DNA of 47,417 nucleotides from an uncultured Oscillospiraceae bacterium (GCA_947625045.1 CANQMW010000022.1:1-47417); one strand, 5' to 3'; shown: positions 16,501 to 24,710, counted from the first letter of the stretch. Notes: generated by a model not told the origin, from the letters alone. Made by a program: numbers and translations.

Positions 16501-17978
16501 CCGCCGGCCGTTTCGCCGGTGATCTTATATTGGCTGAAGGCGTAAGTCCCGTCCGCCTCGCCCAGCAGGTCCCGCAGATCGGCCGCGCCGGATGTCTCCG
16601 CCTTCCAGTAGACTTGGCAGCCGTTGACTTCGACGCCGCCCCAAGCCTCGCCGCACAGCGCGCCCACATTCTCAGTGCCGGAGATGTACGCGTTCATGAG
16701 GCGGATATCCTTAAGAGAACCGGAAAATTTGGAGAACAGTCCGGCGTTGACGCTGCCAGTGGAATACAGCCAGCGGATCTCCTTCGTCTGGCCGTCATAG
16801 GAGGTCAGGTCGTCGTTGCTGATGGGCGTGAAGTTATAGTCCGGTTTCTGGGGGGCGTATTTGCTGGGATCGGCGTCATCAAGGATATACCCGGTCTTAT
16901 CTGAAGGCTTACCGATGTCCTCGTCCTGTATGGCAGAGGTGATACCATCCACGCCGGAGAAGCCGGGGTGCAGATTCTGCAGATGGCGCAGGTAGGAGAT
17001 ATGGGCCGTGGTTCCGTCGGTGTCGTCGGCAAAGAGACTGTTGGCTGTCTTTTCGACAGGCTGGGGGATATAGCTGGTGCCGTCATAGACGACCTGAGCG
17101 CGGAGGGTGAACTCACCGCCAAAGCTCAAGCCGGATACATCGGGGAACAGGTCTTTGAACTGCATACCGGGCACGAGGCTGTCCAGCAGGTACACTTCCG
17201 AAACGGAAATACCGCCGTTTTCGGCTATGGAATCATTAAAGAAGATGCGTCTGGTCTCAGGGACCAGCACTTCAGCGTCTTCGCGGCCGTTATAGGCGGC
17301 GGTGACCTGAAGATGCATAGCGTTCCTGTTTTTTGTCTGCTCCTTGGGGATGGTCCAGGTGATCTCGGCCCGGAGGGTGTCCTCATTTAAGATCTCGAAG
17401 ATCTTGATCTCCGGCGCGTCCTGGTCGGAAGCGTCGCCGGCCACGGCAGGCTCGCCGCTGTACCAGCCAACCATGGGGTCGTCTTGCCGGCGGTCCTCCG
17501 CGGAGATGGGGTGGGTCGCATAATAGAGGGGGAAACCCTCCTCCAGCCGGCCGTTTTCCATATAAAATGCGTCCGTAACGCTGCCGCTGTCCGGCTCATA
17601 GACGATATAGAACTGCCCCTCCCGCAGAGAGGGATCGATGGTCCCCACGGGAAGGAGCTGGTCAAGAACCTCGGCTTTATCGGGCTCTGTGTTCGTTATG
17701 TAGAAAAGCTTTGAACCGTCGCCGGCATCGGCGGCGGTGAGACTTATACCGTCATCTGTCAGCATCTGCTCCAGAGCGCCGCGGCTACGGAGGAGCACGG
17801 CCCGGTTCTGGGCGGCGAGATAGATCTGGCGGGCCGCATTGTCCAGCTCTGTGATCTTCAGCTGGCTCTGATAGGAACCGACGGCGAGGACGGAAAAGGC
17901 GAGGAAGACCACTGTGATCGCCACAGTGGCCAGCAACTCTATCAGCGTAAAGCCGCGCTGACGCCGCTGCTTTCTCAT
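10596..17978 (-). CDS. Giant prepilin-like adhesin with GLUG-type repeats (2460 aa)
   Basis: First gene of the T4P operon, encoding 2460 residues. The N-terminus is a canonical class III signal: basic leader ending RRQRG, then FTLIEL with Glu at +5 and a helix (LATVAITVVFLAFSVLAVGSY). Three blocks of Gly-rich GLUG-like repeats follow at about residues 410-600, 955-1160 and 1570-1660 (GGLIGY, GGMVGRGENKLTIKNSYADC, VGGLVGENSGGTINGCVV, IGGLVGA). Each unit pairs a (V/I)GGL(V/I)G turn with a T/I-x-NCY/A strand. Beta-sandwich-like regions fill about 1850-2350, and a Pro/Glu/Trp-rich tail spans about 2382-2460. There is no sortase or second membrane signal, so attachment would be through the pilus. 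AGGAGG lies 8 nt before the ATG. It is probably a tip adhesin loaded by the prepilin pathway (inference); normal pilins have 130-200 residues. Confidence 0.85.
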   Translation of the reverse strand: MRKQRRQRGFTLIELLATVAITVVFLAFSVLAVGSYQSQLKITELDNAARQIYLAAQNRAVLLRSRGALEQMLTDDGISLTAADAGDGSKLFYITNTEPDKAEVLDQLLPVGTIDPSLREGQFYIVYEPDSGSVTDAFYMENGRLEEGFPLYYATHPISAEDRRQDDPMVGWYSGEPAVAGDASDQDAPEIKIFEILNEDTLRAEITWTIPKEQTKNRNAMHLQVTAAYNGREDAEVLVPETRRIFFNDSIAENGGISVSEVYLLDSLVPGMQFKDLFPDVSGLSFGGEFTLRAQVVYDGTSYIPQPVEKTANSLFADDTDGTTAHISYLRHLQNLHPGFSGVDGITSAIQDEDIGKPSDKTGYILDDADPSKYAPQKPDYNFTPISNDDLTSYDGQTKEIRWLYSTGSVNAGLFSKFSGSLKDIRLMNAYISGTENVGALCGEAWGGVEVNGCQVYWKAETSGAADLRDLLGEADGTYAFSQYKITGETAGGLIGYANSNNNNVDITIANSSASTTVRGTTVGGMVGRGENKLTIKNSYADCYLKGTSVGGMVGTLASNFTLDNVYTAGFVSMDDGDSAAGLFLKNDWGGNITNSYAAMAYSSTENVYPLAQNGNFGGSVYYLGSLKSNNGGKSFTSAEELSGLPADFVKAPKTYAYNLRPDVTLGNYPYPGLAGLDHYGDWLAASKPEKGNRLVYWERYTDGKLGIWGSLGKYLRTDADENALVVTDSYALLLEESDFINGSVTVNYFLNYETNINEYEESKTYYLNDGSLDKYEIDGTTYYLAELPARCYTDTTFYGEYRRLHKLNVTIGISGSGTYWYDPLFAKLPIESDTEPDSDGTASVRSARHLYNLGRYDYMYGGRKFQQELNIDYSIYKNLEGAAFENYFKNPLPPIDFLDTCTYDGMGHWIRNIPLYTDGSNDIVYTDDIYKTDVNNTTGLFNSNGGEIRNLFYGGTGSDDIVTIDGSKKSSVGSLVGVSSGKIINCAVNYVSINSTVDGSYVGGLVGENSGGTINGCVVGNVSISSTGEDSIVGGLTGSCNGFISNCAVGYVTLESKSTSATAGGLVGSVSGEITNCYASTDSITAIGGNACGFAGYSDAIIQNCYAISRIDAGNGTAAGFAVQSNNNISNSYAAADVSGGTKYPFASACGDNCYYLDKGEYLDVPFTAPNLAGGGMPKTWGELTGSVDSLFEPQKDPEGKVFRFGCLDDESEHRLPAIVKDANDNYFHYGSTVYQVPDTMPMGVYYWEKEGSGYHFRVVSYDPASGKYSEVPVNNLGLCTEHDGGIITDYGYGWFKSPALTGWKFSSEGIAYDGEADWYEGGQLGDVNKALSDLLGAYMFHSFPAASNGGTGGLSLDGSSINGKWTISSSNGESGHDKAVFEIDPFFANAINYDNTGSDMPSGLGTSTPYEIRSIRQLQFINWNTQSRSCTTHVEAGNGDQFLFLNREDLSFRQTHDLDGKVNGGAASFFSIAAFLDSTGGGITDVPAAFCGRYDGQSYVIRNICFGGNDMEANTLGLFGTTVNARLENIILYCTASLDIYNYSKDSYNFSNNNGWYYVGPLAGLAMQTHDGAYITNCASAGFTIKDSTQNPGRYGGNIGGLVGAANVPISRCTAVNDIKLEYSRNSSDPNGIRVGGLVGACESSIRSCYSGGSISVSTAHSSENMTGGSEWSNYCIVSLYIGRISGGVDTKLDIGTLYPNGETLTVNDCYSYVTLPEQLQTIDNSLLPADSRTRELYNIAGDAELTPSDTFKYITVENSYYLIQSGFSGSVTPGDDDTWTPPERTGITGLNYDEMASGLFSRLNGFGSAVDSNSPDNNDAGKLYPFPAVLKTVDTDTFVHYGKLPVRGLASASAAMTVDLFADYDAGTGTVYQDDLVWASRDLAAHMPGGQFRPELTRVVNAEGDENAEPVCEAAFVDESDAYPAPGYGQRILRVTFLRPGDAEVTVYYGQPWADIADCVALTIPVTDTAELHMQPADTAVSDGGLEDEAAAYAQTTENVTAFTGADTELELYPFDKNNKPITPELEEKLSVTVTGFGSDGVSLIAAAPTVDIAPDFSETDAPAVIMLDGAAATDGARTMTVDYSYTIEGIDGSLTGSDDILYEVKDLAAEPGAIVFVRRDGVFTPDSVTYGPEDILFTVDGEAVSVEDLRITNAVSPSGAVAFSLSEDGSVTAAPGNESGSYAMEQTQLDLTFTYGPASHTVSVSPPVCFYEDGMDLHFAGDTINDDGSMDLYTGTAEGPAALALDEPADGEPVPAEAFDMPEDIDMPAAAAVEPISFEAETPVTTPVSPEDNGAAPGAGTPVHVQEYLDGDWSVQWSLEGAVAPYVSIMSDGGTAWLAVTGMPETNMTEGTLTVTVTLPEPWLGVTFTGSIPVHIINESAPSPTPEPTPAPEATPVPENTAPPVEEVTPAPPVQEPEWQPEPEPEPDWQPEWEPEPVPDAPDVPDFLPEEELIPW

Positions 17979-18093
17979 GGGCAGTTCCTCCTCTCCGTAG
18001 CAGTATTCCCGGCCTGTTTACCAGCACACTATTTACTGACATGGGATAAGATAAAGCTCAAAGCATTAATTAATATAAGTGTAACTAAAAAAC

Positions 18094-18122
18094 AGTATAA
18101 TCCATTCCACTCACTTTTTCAA
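18094..18122 (-). promoter_or_regulatory. Promoter of the type IV pilus operon
   Basis: On the minus strand TTGAAA (18122-18117) and TATACT (18099-18094) are separated by 17 nt. This is a good vegetative sigma-factor promoter reading into the giant prepilin gene. Confidence 0.75.
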
Positions 18123-18254
18123 TAAAAACAGCTAAATTTTTGAAAAGAAATTTTGCAGAATGCCCAAAAAATTAAGGATGACTGATCAGGCCGCCCTTCA
18201 GACTGCCATAAAGAACGGCGATATAATTTCATAAGGAATTACATAATAAAATAC

Positions 18255-18283
18255 TTGCACTGTTATGGTAAACCTGATAGAAT
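18255..18283 (+). promoter_or_regulatory. Promoter of the M60 protease operon
   Basis: TTGCAC (18255-18260) and TAGAAT (18278-18283) are separated by exactly 17 nt. Transcription would start near 18,290, about 45 nt before the protease ATG. Confidence 0.75.
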
Positions 18284-18334
18284 ATGACATATTCCGACTC
18301 TGCGGGGCAGGGTCACAGAGGAGAGGTGCTGGCA

Positions 18335-21300
18335 ATGAAGAGAATGATCGCGCTGGTCCTGGCGCTGGTCCTGGCGTTCGGCATGGCTGTCCCGGCGCTC
18401 GCGGCAGAGGATATGCTGCAGGATAACGGGGGTAACTGGCCGGAGGAAATGCCACAGGACATGCCGTCCGGTGATATGAGCTTGAAGCAGCCGGGGACTG
18501 AGGAGCCCCCGGCAGAGGAAACGCCTGTCCCCACGGCAGAGCCAACGGCGCCGCCTGAGCCGGCGCCGGAGGAGTCGGTCACGCCCGCGCCTACAGATGT
18601 GCCTGCCGCCGATGACAGCGCCACGGATACGGTGGCACCGGAGGAGACGGCAGAACCTTCCCCCAGTGCGGAGCCCTCATCCTCGCCTGCGCCGGAGCCG
18701 GAGAATGGGATCATGCTCGTCTCCCTCGGCGGCGCCTCCACCGGCGAGATCGGCGTGACCATCTCCCTGGCGATGGACATCGCCGGGATGCCGGTTTTTA
18801 ATGTGTCTCTTACCAATGGGGATACACAAAACTATAGCGCGAGCGTGGCTGCGGATGAGAGCGTATATACCTTCGGCGGTCTGCCCCAGGGGACGTATAC
18901 CCTCACCGTCTTGGGGCAGGGATTCACGGCCTATACCCAGGATATAGAGATCGGCCCGAGTGACGGCGCGCTGGTGAAGCTCACGGTGGGCCGTTTGGCC
19001 GGCTATGAGACCGGACCCCATCCGGGCGTCATCCTGCCCGGCGACGTGAACGGCGACGGTCTGCTGGATGAGGCAGACTTTACTGCAATGAAAGACGCCC
19101 TGGTCAGCGGCGACGTTTCCTGCAACCTGACCGGGGACAATGAGACAGATCTGGCCGACGCGGAGTATCTGATGAAGGCCATGAAACTGAGCCGGGAGCT
19201 GGCGGCGTCCGGCATGCAGACGGCCACGCTGGAGCGGTATGTTCCTGCCGGCGCCATCCAGCAGGTCCAGCTTGAGGACACCAGCGTGACCGGCGAATTG
19301 ACTGACCTCTTTGAAGAAAACGCGCGGGTCGTTCAGCTTGGGAATGCCGGCGGCGGGATCATCTCCGATACGGAGCCGGTGCAGGTGTCTGTCGAGCTTG
19401 CGGACGGCGCCAGGACGGACGCTATCGTGCTGGAAAATACCAATATCGCCAAGGGCTGCATTGAGATAACGGACGCTGACGGCGTGACAAAACAATATAC
19501 CATCGGAGGCGCGGAGCCTGTGGCGGCCGCGGCCATCGCCATGGACGTGCCTGCCGTGATCGCCGCCGGTCCGGCGGCGGTGGACGGCAGCGGCAATATC
19601 ACTGTGAAGCTGGATGGCCAAGTGGCCGTAAAGAAGGTCACCATCCGCATCACCGGCACCAATGACGGAGGGAGCCTGGCCTCTATCAGCCAGGTGGAGT
19701 TCGTCAACGGCATGGAAAGCCGCATCCCGGCACCCCAGGCGAGCATACCCGAGGGAGTCTCCGCTGTGGCCGGCAGCCGTCAGTTCACCGTCTCCTGGAC
19801 GGCATGCACCAATATCACCGGCTACGAGGTGTTCGTCTCCAACGGGGATGTCTCCGACACCTATTCGCTCACCGGCACAAGCCTCACCGTCACCAACTTC
19901 AACATCAAAGAGGTAGAAAACTATAAGACCTATACGGTCACGGTCCGGTCCGTCAACGGCAGGTGGAAGAGCGATATGAGCGCTGCCGTCACCGTGACGC
20001 CAAAGCCCACAGGACGGCCGGACAAGCCGGACAACGTAAAGGCCGTTGGCGGCTACCAGATGATCACGGTCACCTGGAAGAACATGAAGGACACCCAGTC
20101 CTATAACCTCTATTACAAGACCCCCGGGGAGACCGAATACCATAAGCTCGAGGGCCTCAATGGGACGAAGTATGAATTCACCGGCCTTTCCGGCGATGAT
20201 CAGACGGAGTATGAGGTCTACGTGACCGGCGTGAATGAGTTCGGCGAGAGCGGCGAGTCCATGCACGCCAGCGCCAAGACCGTCACTTTGGACCCGGCGG
20301 AAATGCCCCGGTTCAACCTCATCAACGCAGACGAGAGCGGCAGACCCGGCACATATCACATCACCTCCGCGGTCCTGGGCTGCGGCGGGGACAACATGTT
20401 CAACAGCCCGCTTGATACCGCCGCGGGCTCCGCCTGGGGCACCGTGGACGGCGATCCCCGGTCCTACTATGAGCGGGGCACCTGGAACGACGGCGGCTGG
20501 TGGAATATGCCTGCCAACGTGGGTCTCGTCTATACCTTCGACCAGGCCTATGAAATGGACACTATCGGCATGGTGAGCACCGACGCCGGCATGGATTACA
20601 CCTACTGCCGGGTCCGCTGGTGGGATGAGACCGGCGCCGAGCATATGTACGACGACTCCTTCATGACGAGCCAGCGCCGGACGGACAGCCAGGGCCGCAG
20701 CTACTTCTTCCTGCGCATGCCTGCGCCTATCACGGCCACGAAGGTGCAGATCGGCGTGGCCCGCTACTGGGCCGGCAATAACCGCGTCAATGTTGCCGAC
20801 GTATATTTCTACCGCTACGACGATCTGAAGCGGCAGCTGTACGGCATGTATGACGACGACCTGCACACTACCCTGAAGAGCACAGTGACGAAGGAGCAGC
20901 TTGAGCAGCTGAAAGTCGCCATCGAAAACTCTGTGGATGAATTCGGCAATGTGAACCCCGATAAGGACCTGCTCCTGAAGGAGTGGGAGACAGCCTGGAA
21001 GATATTCAACGACCAGTTCCTTCGGAAGGTCACCTATGTCCACACCGGTATCACCGCCAGCGGCGACGAGCATGGCTTCGGCGGCCTGAACGCATGGCAG
21101 CCTCTGGGCGTCACGGCGGCGGCAGGGGAGAAGATCACAGTCTACGTCTCCAGCAGCCTCAAGAAGACCGGCGACGCCACCCAGCTGAAGCTGGTGGCCA
21201 CCCAGTACCACGCCGAGGCCAGCGCCCTGTCCCAAATACTTACTTCCAACCTGAAAGTGGGCGCTAATGAGATCATCGTTCCCAAGGTGTGGACCAATAC

Positions 21301-23722
21301 CGGCATGGAGTCCGGCGGGGCCCTGTACGTGCAGTATATGGGCGGTGCCGGTTCCCGGGAGCAGTACGCCGTGCGTGTGAGCGGCGGCGTGCAGGTACCG
21401 GTGCTGGACCTTTATAAGGTCACGGACCCGGGCGAGCGGTCCGCGAGGGTGAGCGCTTATTTGAGCGAGCTGAACGCCTATGTGGGCAATATGCCCGCTC
21501 TGCATGACCAGGTGCACCAAAGCGCGGAAGAGCCCAATGCCGAGGTCAGCTATGACTATGACGAGCGTAACTGCATTCTGGGCGCCACGGACATCATGCT
21601 GGACACCATGATGCTGTCCCTGCCCGCAAAGCAGGTGATAAACGGCTGCAGCGGCAATGCCGGGACGCTGCTGAACTCCCTGAACGCCATGGAGAGCATG
21701 ATGTACCTGTTCTACCAGCACAAGGGACTGAACGACAGTGCCAAGGACGCGGTGGACCGTATCCCCTTCCGGCACCTGAATATCCGGTACCAGCGGATGT
21801 TCTCCGGCGCGTTCATGTACGCCTCCGGCGACCACATCGGCATCGAGTGGCCCGAGACGGCTGGCATGGCAAGCTGCGTGGGCGTCCAGGCCGACGCCAG
21901 CGGCAGGTATGAGTCCGGCAATTATTTCGGCTGGGGCATCGCCCATGAGATCGGTCACGACATCAACCAAGGAAACTACGCCATCGCCGAGATCACCAAT
22001 AACTACTTTGCCGTCCTGGCCCAGGCAAAGGAGACCAACGACAGCGTCCGCTTTGACTACAACAATGTCTACGCCAAGGTCACCAGCGGCGCCAAGGGCA
22101 GCGCCTCCAACGTGTTCACACAGCTGGCCATGTACTGGCAGCTGCATCTGGCCTATGACACGGGCTATAACTTCAGGACCTATGCCAACTACGATGAACA
22201 GCTGGCCAATCTCTTCTGGGCCCGGGTGGATACGTACGCCCGCACGCCCTCCAAGGCGCCCGGCAAACTGTCCCTGGAGGGGGCTGACATCGACCAGACC
22301 CTGATGCGCCTTGCCTGCGCGGCGGCAAAGAAGAACATCCTGGACTTCTTCCGGCGCTGGGGCAAAACGCCCGACGAGGAGACCGTCACCTATGCCAGCC
22401 AGTTCCCGGCGGAGACAAGGGCCATTTACTACGCCAACGATGAGGCCCGGCTCTATGCCCTGAACGGCGCCGGCAGCGCCCTCGCTGCGGACGGGACCAC
22501 AGCGGCCATCGCCTCCGTGGACGTCCAGGCCGACCCGGTCCAGCGCAACCGCGTGACGGTCACCGTCACGCATGACGATGCATTCCCCGAGAGCGACATC
22601 CTTGGCTATGAGATCGTCCGCCGGACCATCGAACGGGGCGTGACCGAGCGGCGGACCGTAGGCTTCACAACCACGAACAGCTTTACGGACGTGGTATCTG
22701 CCATGAACAACCGGACCGTGTCCTATGAGGTCACGCTGGTGGACAAGTACCTGAACCGCTCCGCCGCGGCGGAGGGCGCTATGGTAAAGGTGGAGCACGG
22801 CGGCGACCTGGGGAAGGAGAACTGGACTGTCCGCACCGTGGGCCTGGAGGCCGCGCCCATCACCAGCGGCGGCGAAAACGCCGAGGACCCGGAGGCGGTG
22901 GAAGAGAACGCCGCCCTGTACGCCATCGACGGAAAAGCGGAGACCGTCTATGAGGCGGCCATGGCCGGGGCCGGCGTCATCGAGATCAGCTTCAATGATA
23001 CGCAGACCGTCACTGCCCTGCGGTATACAGACGCCGCGCTGGGTCAGTGCAGTATAGCCGTCCGCCAGGCCGGCCAGTGGGTCGACGTGGCAGCCGGTAT
23101 GCTGGACGGGAGCGGTATCGTCTACTTCTCCAACGGTGACGCCAGATATGTGAGCACCTACGCGGCGGACGCCGTCCGGCTGGTGCTGACGGGTGAAAAC
23201 GCGGCTGTCTCCGTGGCGGAGCTGGACGTGCTGGGACCCACCGGCGACAACGTAGACGTCCACACGGCTGACGGCCAGATGTCCGTTGGCTATCTGAAAA
23301 CGGCCTATGTGTACGGTAAAAGCGACGACGGAAAAGATCTCTCCATCCCGGCAGATTCGCTGGTGTTCACCGGCAGCTATAAGGGCAACGCGGCCTATAA
23401 CGTGGTCATGCTCTACGATGAGAACGGCGAGCTTGTGACCGGCGTCGACCCGCTGACCGGCGAACATGTATCCAACCAGACCATACTCTCTCCGGTGCCT
23501 GAGACCGGGAACATCCAGGATGTGAATGAGGGCACATGGGTCTGGTGGATCGAGCCCCAGGATATGGACGTGAACAAATTCCAGCTGCCCAAGCGGGTCC
23601 GTGTGGAGCTGTACCGGGTCAACGACGCAAAGACCAATGAGGGCGAACGGCTGGTGAGTGACTCGCTGTTTGTGGACGTGCCCGCTGAACTGGGCGATAT
23701 CATCCTCGGCAATGCGGACTGA
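18335..23722 (+). CDS. Secreted M60-family (mucin-type) metalloprotease with dockerin-like, FN3 and discoidin-like modules
   Basis: A 1795-residue secreted protein. It has a signal peptide (MKRMIALVLALVLAFGMAVPALA|AE), a Pro/Thr/Glu-rich linker to about 125 and a small beta domain. A dockerin-type pair of Ca-binding loops lies at about 235-285 (DVNGDGLLDEAD and NLTGDNETDLAD). Two FN3 domains (about 463-655) and a discoidin/CBM32-like domain (about 658-828) follow. The M60/enhancin-type catalytic region is about 895-1375, and further FN3-like and discoidin-like domains reach the C-terminus. The zinc motif is HEIGH at 1204-1208 with a ligand Glu at 1219 (HExxHx10E). M60 enzymes cleave O-glycosylated proteins such as mucins. 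The ATG at 18335 has GGAGAGG upstream and begins the signal peptide. There is no anchor of its own; the next gene, 25 bp on, has a sortase-type signal. Host mucin as substrate is inferred. Confidence 0.88.
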   Translation: MKRMIALVLALVLAFGMAVPALAAEDMLQDNGGNWPEEMPQDMPSGDMSLKQPGTEEPPAEETPVPTAEPTAPPEPAPEESVTPAPTDVPAADDSATDTVAPEETAEPSPSAEPSSSPAPEPENGIMLVSLGGASTGEIGVTISLAMDIAGMPVFNVSLTNGDTQNYSASVAADESVYTFGGLPQGTYTLTVLGQGFTAYTQDIEIGPSDGALVKLTVGRLAGYETGPHPGVILPGDVNGDGLLDEADFTAMKDALVSGDVSCNLTGDNETDLADAEYLMKAMKLSRELAASGMQTATLERYVPAGAIQQVQLEDTSVTGELTDLFEENARVVQLGNAGGGIISDTEPVQVSVELADGARTDAIVLENTNIAKGCIEITDADGVTKQYTIGGAEPVAAAAIAMDVPAVIAAGPAAVDGSGNITVKLDGQVAVKKVTIRITGTNDGGSLASISQVEFVNGMESRIPAPQASIPEGVSAVAGSRQFTVSWTACTNITGYEVFVSNGDVSDTYSLTGTSLTVTNFNIKEVENYKTYTVTVRSVNGRWKSDMSAAVTVTPKPTGRPDKPDNVKAVGGYQMITVTWKNMKDTQSYNLYYKTPGETEYHKLEGLNGTKYEFTGLSGDDQTEYEVYVTGVNEFGESGESMHASAKTVTLDPAEMPRFNLINADESGRPGTYHITSAVLGCGGDNMFNSPLDTAAGSAWGTVDGDPRSYYERGTWNDGGWWNMPANVGLVYTFDQAYEMDTIGMVSTDAGMDYTYCRVRWWDETGAEHMYDDSFMTSQRRTDSQGRSYFFLRMPAPITATKVQIGVARYWAGNNRVNVADVYFYRYDDLKRQLYGMYDDDLHTTLKSTVTKEQLEQLKVAIENSVDEFGNVNPDKDLLLKEWETAWKIFNDQFLRKVTYVHTGITASGDEHGFGGLNAWQPLGVTAAAGEKITVYVSSSLKKTGDATQLKLVATQYHAEASALSQILTSNLKVGANEIIVPKVWTNTGMESGGALYVQYMGGAGSREQYAVRVSGGVQVPVLDLYKVTDPGERSARVSAYLSELNAYVGNMPALHDQVHQSAEEPNAEVSYDYDERNCILGATDIMLDTMMLSLPAKQVINGCSGNAGTLLNSLNAMESMMYLFYQHKGLNDSAKDAVDRIPFRHLNIRYQRMFSGAFMYASGDHIGIEWPETAGMASCVGVQADASGRYESGNYFGWGIAHEIGHDINQGNYAIAEITNNYFAVLAQAKETNDSVRFDYNNVYAKVTSGAKGSASNVFTQLAMYWQLHLAYDTGYNFRTYANYDEQLANLFWARVDTYARTPSKAPGKLSLEGADIDQTLMRLACAAAKKNILDFFRRWGKTPDEETVTYASQFPAETRAIYYANDEARLYALNGAGSALAADGTTAAIASVDVQADPVQRNRVTVTVTHDDAFPESDILGYEIVRRTIERGVTERRTVGFTTTNSFTDVVSAMNNRTVSYEVTLVDKYLNRSAAAEGAMVKVEHGGDLGKENWTVRTVGLEAAPITSGGENAEDPEAVEENAALYAIDGKAETVYEAAMAGAGVIEISFNDTQTVTALRYTDAALGQCSIAVRQAGQWVDVAAGMLDGSGIVYFSNGDARYVSTYAADAVRLVLTGENAAVSVAELDVLGPTGDNVDVHTADGQMSVGYLKTAYVYGKSDDGKDLSIPADSLVFTGSYKGNAAYNVVMLYDENGELVTGVDPLTGEHVSNQTILSPVPETGNIQDVNEGTWVWWIEPQDMDVNKFQLPKRVRVELYRVNDAKTNEGERLVSDSLFVDVPAELGDIILGNAD

Positions 23723-23747
23723 GGCGGAAAGGGAGGAGGAAAGCAGA

Positions 23748-24662
23748 ATGAAACGTATCCTTCATGTATTTATGGCGGTGCTGGTCCTGACGGCGGTGAT
23801 GCTGCTACCGGTGACCGACACGCTGGCGGCGGAGGGGGAGGCAAGCGCCTCGCCCGTGCCCGGCGGCGACTATATAACAGTGGACGGCGGTGTGGTGACG
23901 CTCCACTCCGAAAGCATGGCCGGAGAGGGGATATGCTCCCTGCAGCTGACGCTGGCAGGGGCCGCAGATTTCGCCTTTGACGGGACGCTGGCGGGCGGCC
24001 GCATGACCAATATGAGCTATACGCCGGACGGCGTGACGATCTATATCGCCGGAGCTGAGCCGCTGATGGCCGCGGGAAATACGACCTTGACCCTTGGCAC
24101 GGTCACATCCGCCGGCGGCACGGTGACATTGGCGGAGAATTCATTGAAATACGTCTATGGCTCCCGGACCATCATCCGCAACGTTGTGGATGAGGAGGAA
24201 GAAACGGCGACAGAGCCAGAACCTCAGGCCGACGGCCAGACGGAACTGCCGCCGGAGACATTACCGGAAAACGATCCTCCTGCCGAGAGACAGCCGGACA
24301 GCGGCTTTACCGACAACAACGCCGGCGGCGTCATTGGGGACGGCTATGACAGCGGCGTTGGCCCCGGCGCCCCGGAACCCACCGCCACGTTGGAGCCCAC
24401 CCCGATCCCGACGGCCACACCGGTACCTACCGCCGAGCCCACGGCGACTCCGGCTCCTACAGAGGCTCCTGCGGCCACCTCTGAGCCAATGACCAGGTCT
24501 GCGGATACCGCCGCTCCTGCGGCCACACAACAGCCGGCTGCCGCCGGTCCGCAAGCCCCCGCCACGGGAGACGAGACCGTGTTCCTGCCTTGGGCGTTGA
24601 CCCTTGTCATGTGCGGCGGACTGCTGGCGGTCATCCTGGCCCGCGGAAAACGCCGTCAGTAA
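23748..24662 (+). CDS. Sortase-anchored surface protein, possible cohesin-like partner of the M60 protease
   Basis: A 304-residue secreted protein. The signal peptide is MKRILHVFMAVLVLTAVMLLPVTDTLA. A beta-rich domain of about 115 residues (about 35-150) begins GGVVTLHSESMAGEGICSLQLTLAG. An acidic, then Thr/Pro/Ala-rich wall-spanning stalk (about 155-270) has TP-E/TP-T repeats. The C-terminal cell-wall sorting signal is APATGDE, a hydrophobic helix (FLPWALTLVMCGGLLAVILA) and RGKRRQ. The start at 23748 has GGGAGGAGG 8 nt upstream. Cohesin domains also begin with a strand-rich GxxSLQFTL pattern, so a divergent cohesin that docks the protease is possible. The similarity is weak, and a different adhesion domain would fit as well. 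Confidence 0.7.
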   Translation: MKRILHVFMAVLVLTAVMLLPVTDTLAAEGEASASPVPGGDYITVDGGVVTLHSESMAGEGICSLQLTLAGAADFAFDGTLAGGRMTNMSYTPDGVTIYIAGAEPLMAAGNTTLTLGTVTSAGGTVTLAENSLKYVYGSRTIIRNVVDEEEETATEPEPQADGQTELPPETLPENDPPAERQPDSGFTDNNAGGVIGDGYDSGVGPGAPEPTATLEPTPIPTATPVPTAEPTATPAPTEAPAATSEPMTRSADTAAPAATQQPAAAGPQAPATGDETVFLPWALTLVMCGGLLAVILARGKRRQ

Positions 24663-24678
24663 AGAAAATACATCATCT

Positions 24679-24710
24679 GGCCCCCGGTGCTCACCGGGGG
24701 CCCTTTTTCT
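24679..24710 (+). terminator. Rho-independent terminator of the M60 protease operon
   Basis: The 11-bp perfect stem GGCCCCCGGTG (24679-24689) / CACCGGGGGCC (24692-24702) is followed by CTTTTTCT. It begins 17 nt after the stop codon. Confidence 0.93.

Larger units (their letters stand above)
17979..18334. other. Divergent intergenic region between pilus operon and M60 protease operon
   Basis: This 356-bp AT-rich region carries the outward-facing promoters of the two flanking operons, listed separately. The pilus transcript would have a leader of about 110 nt. I looked for a c-di-GMP riboswitch, which some clostridial pilus operons carry, and saw neither class I nor class II signature. The central stretch 18,123-18,254 shows no further motif that I can name. 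Confidence 0.7.

Noticed and set aside
17979-18334. Cyclic-di-GMP riboswitch in front of the pilus operon
   Set aside because: Searched because clostridial pilus genes can have one, but neither the class I nor the class II conserved core is present in the leader.
18677-23467. Minus-strand open frame of 1596 codons opposite the M60 protease gene
   Set aside because: High GC content creates long antisense frames. Its translation is His/Gly/Val-rich without domains, while the plus strand has a signal peptide, HExxH motif and good start.
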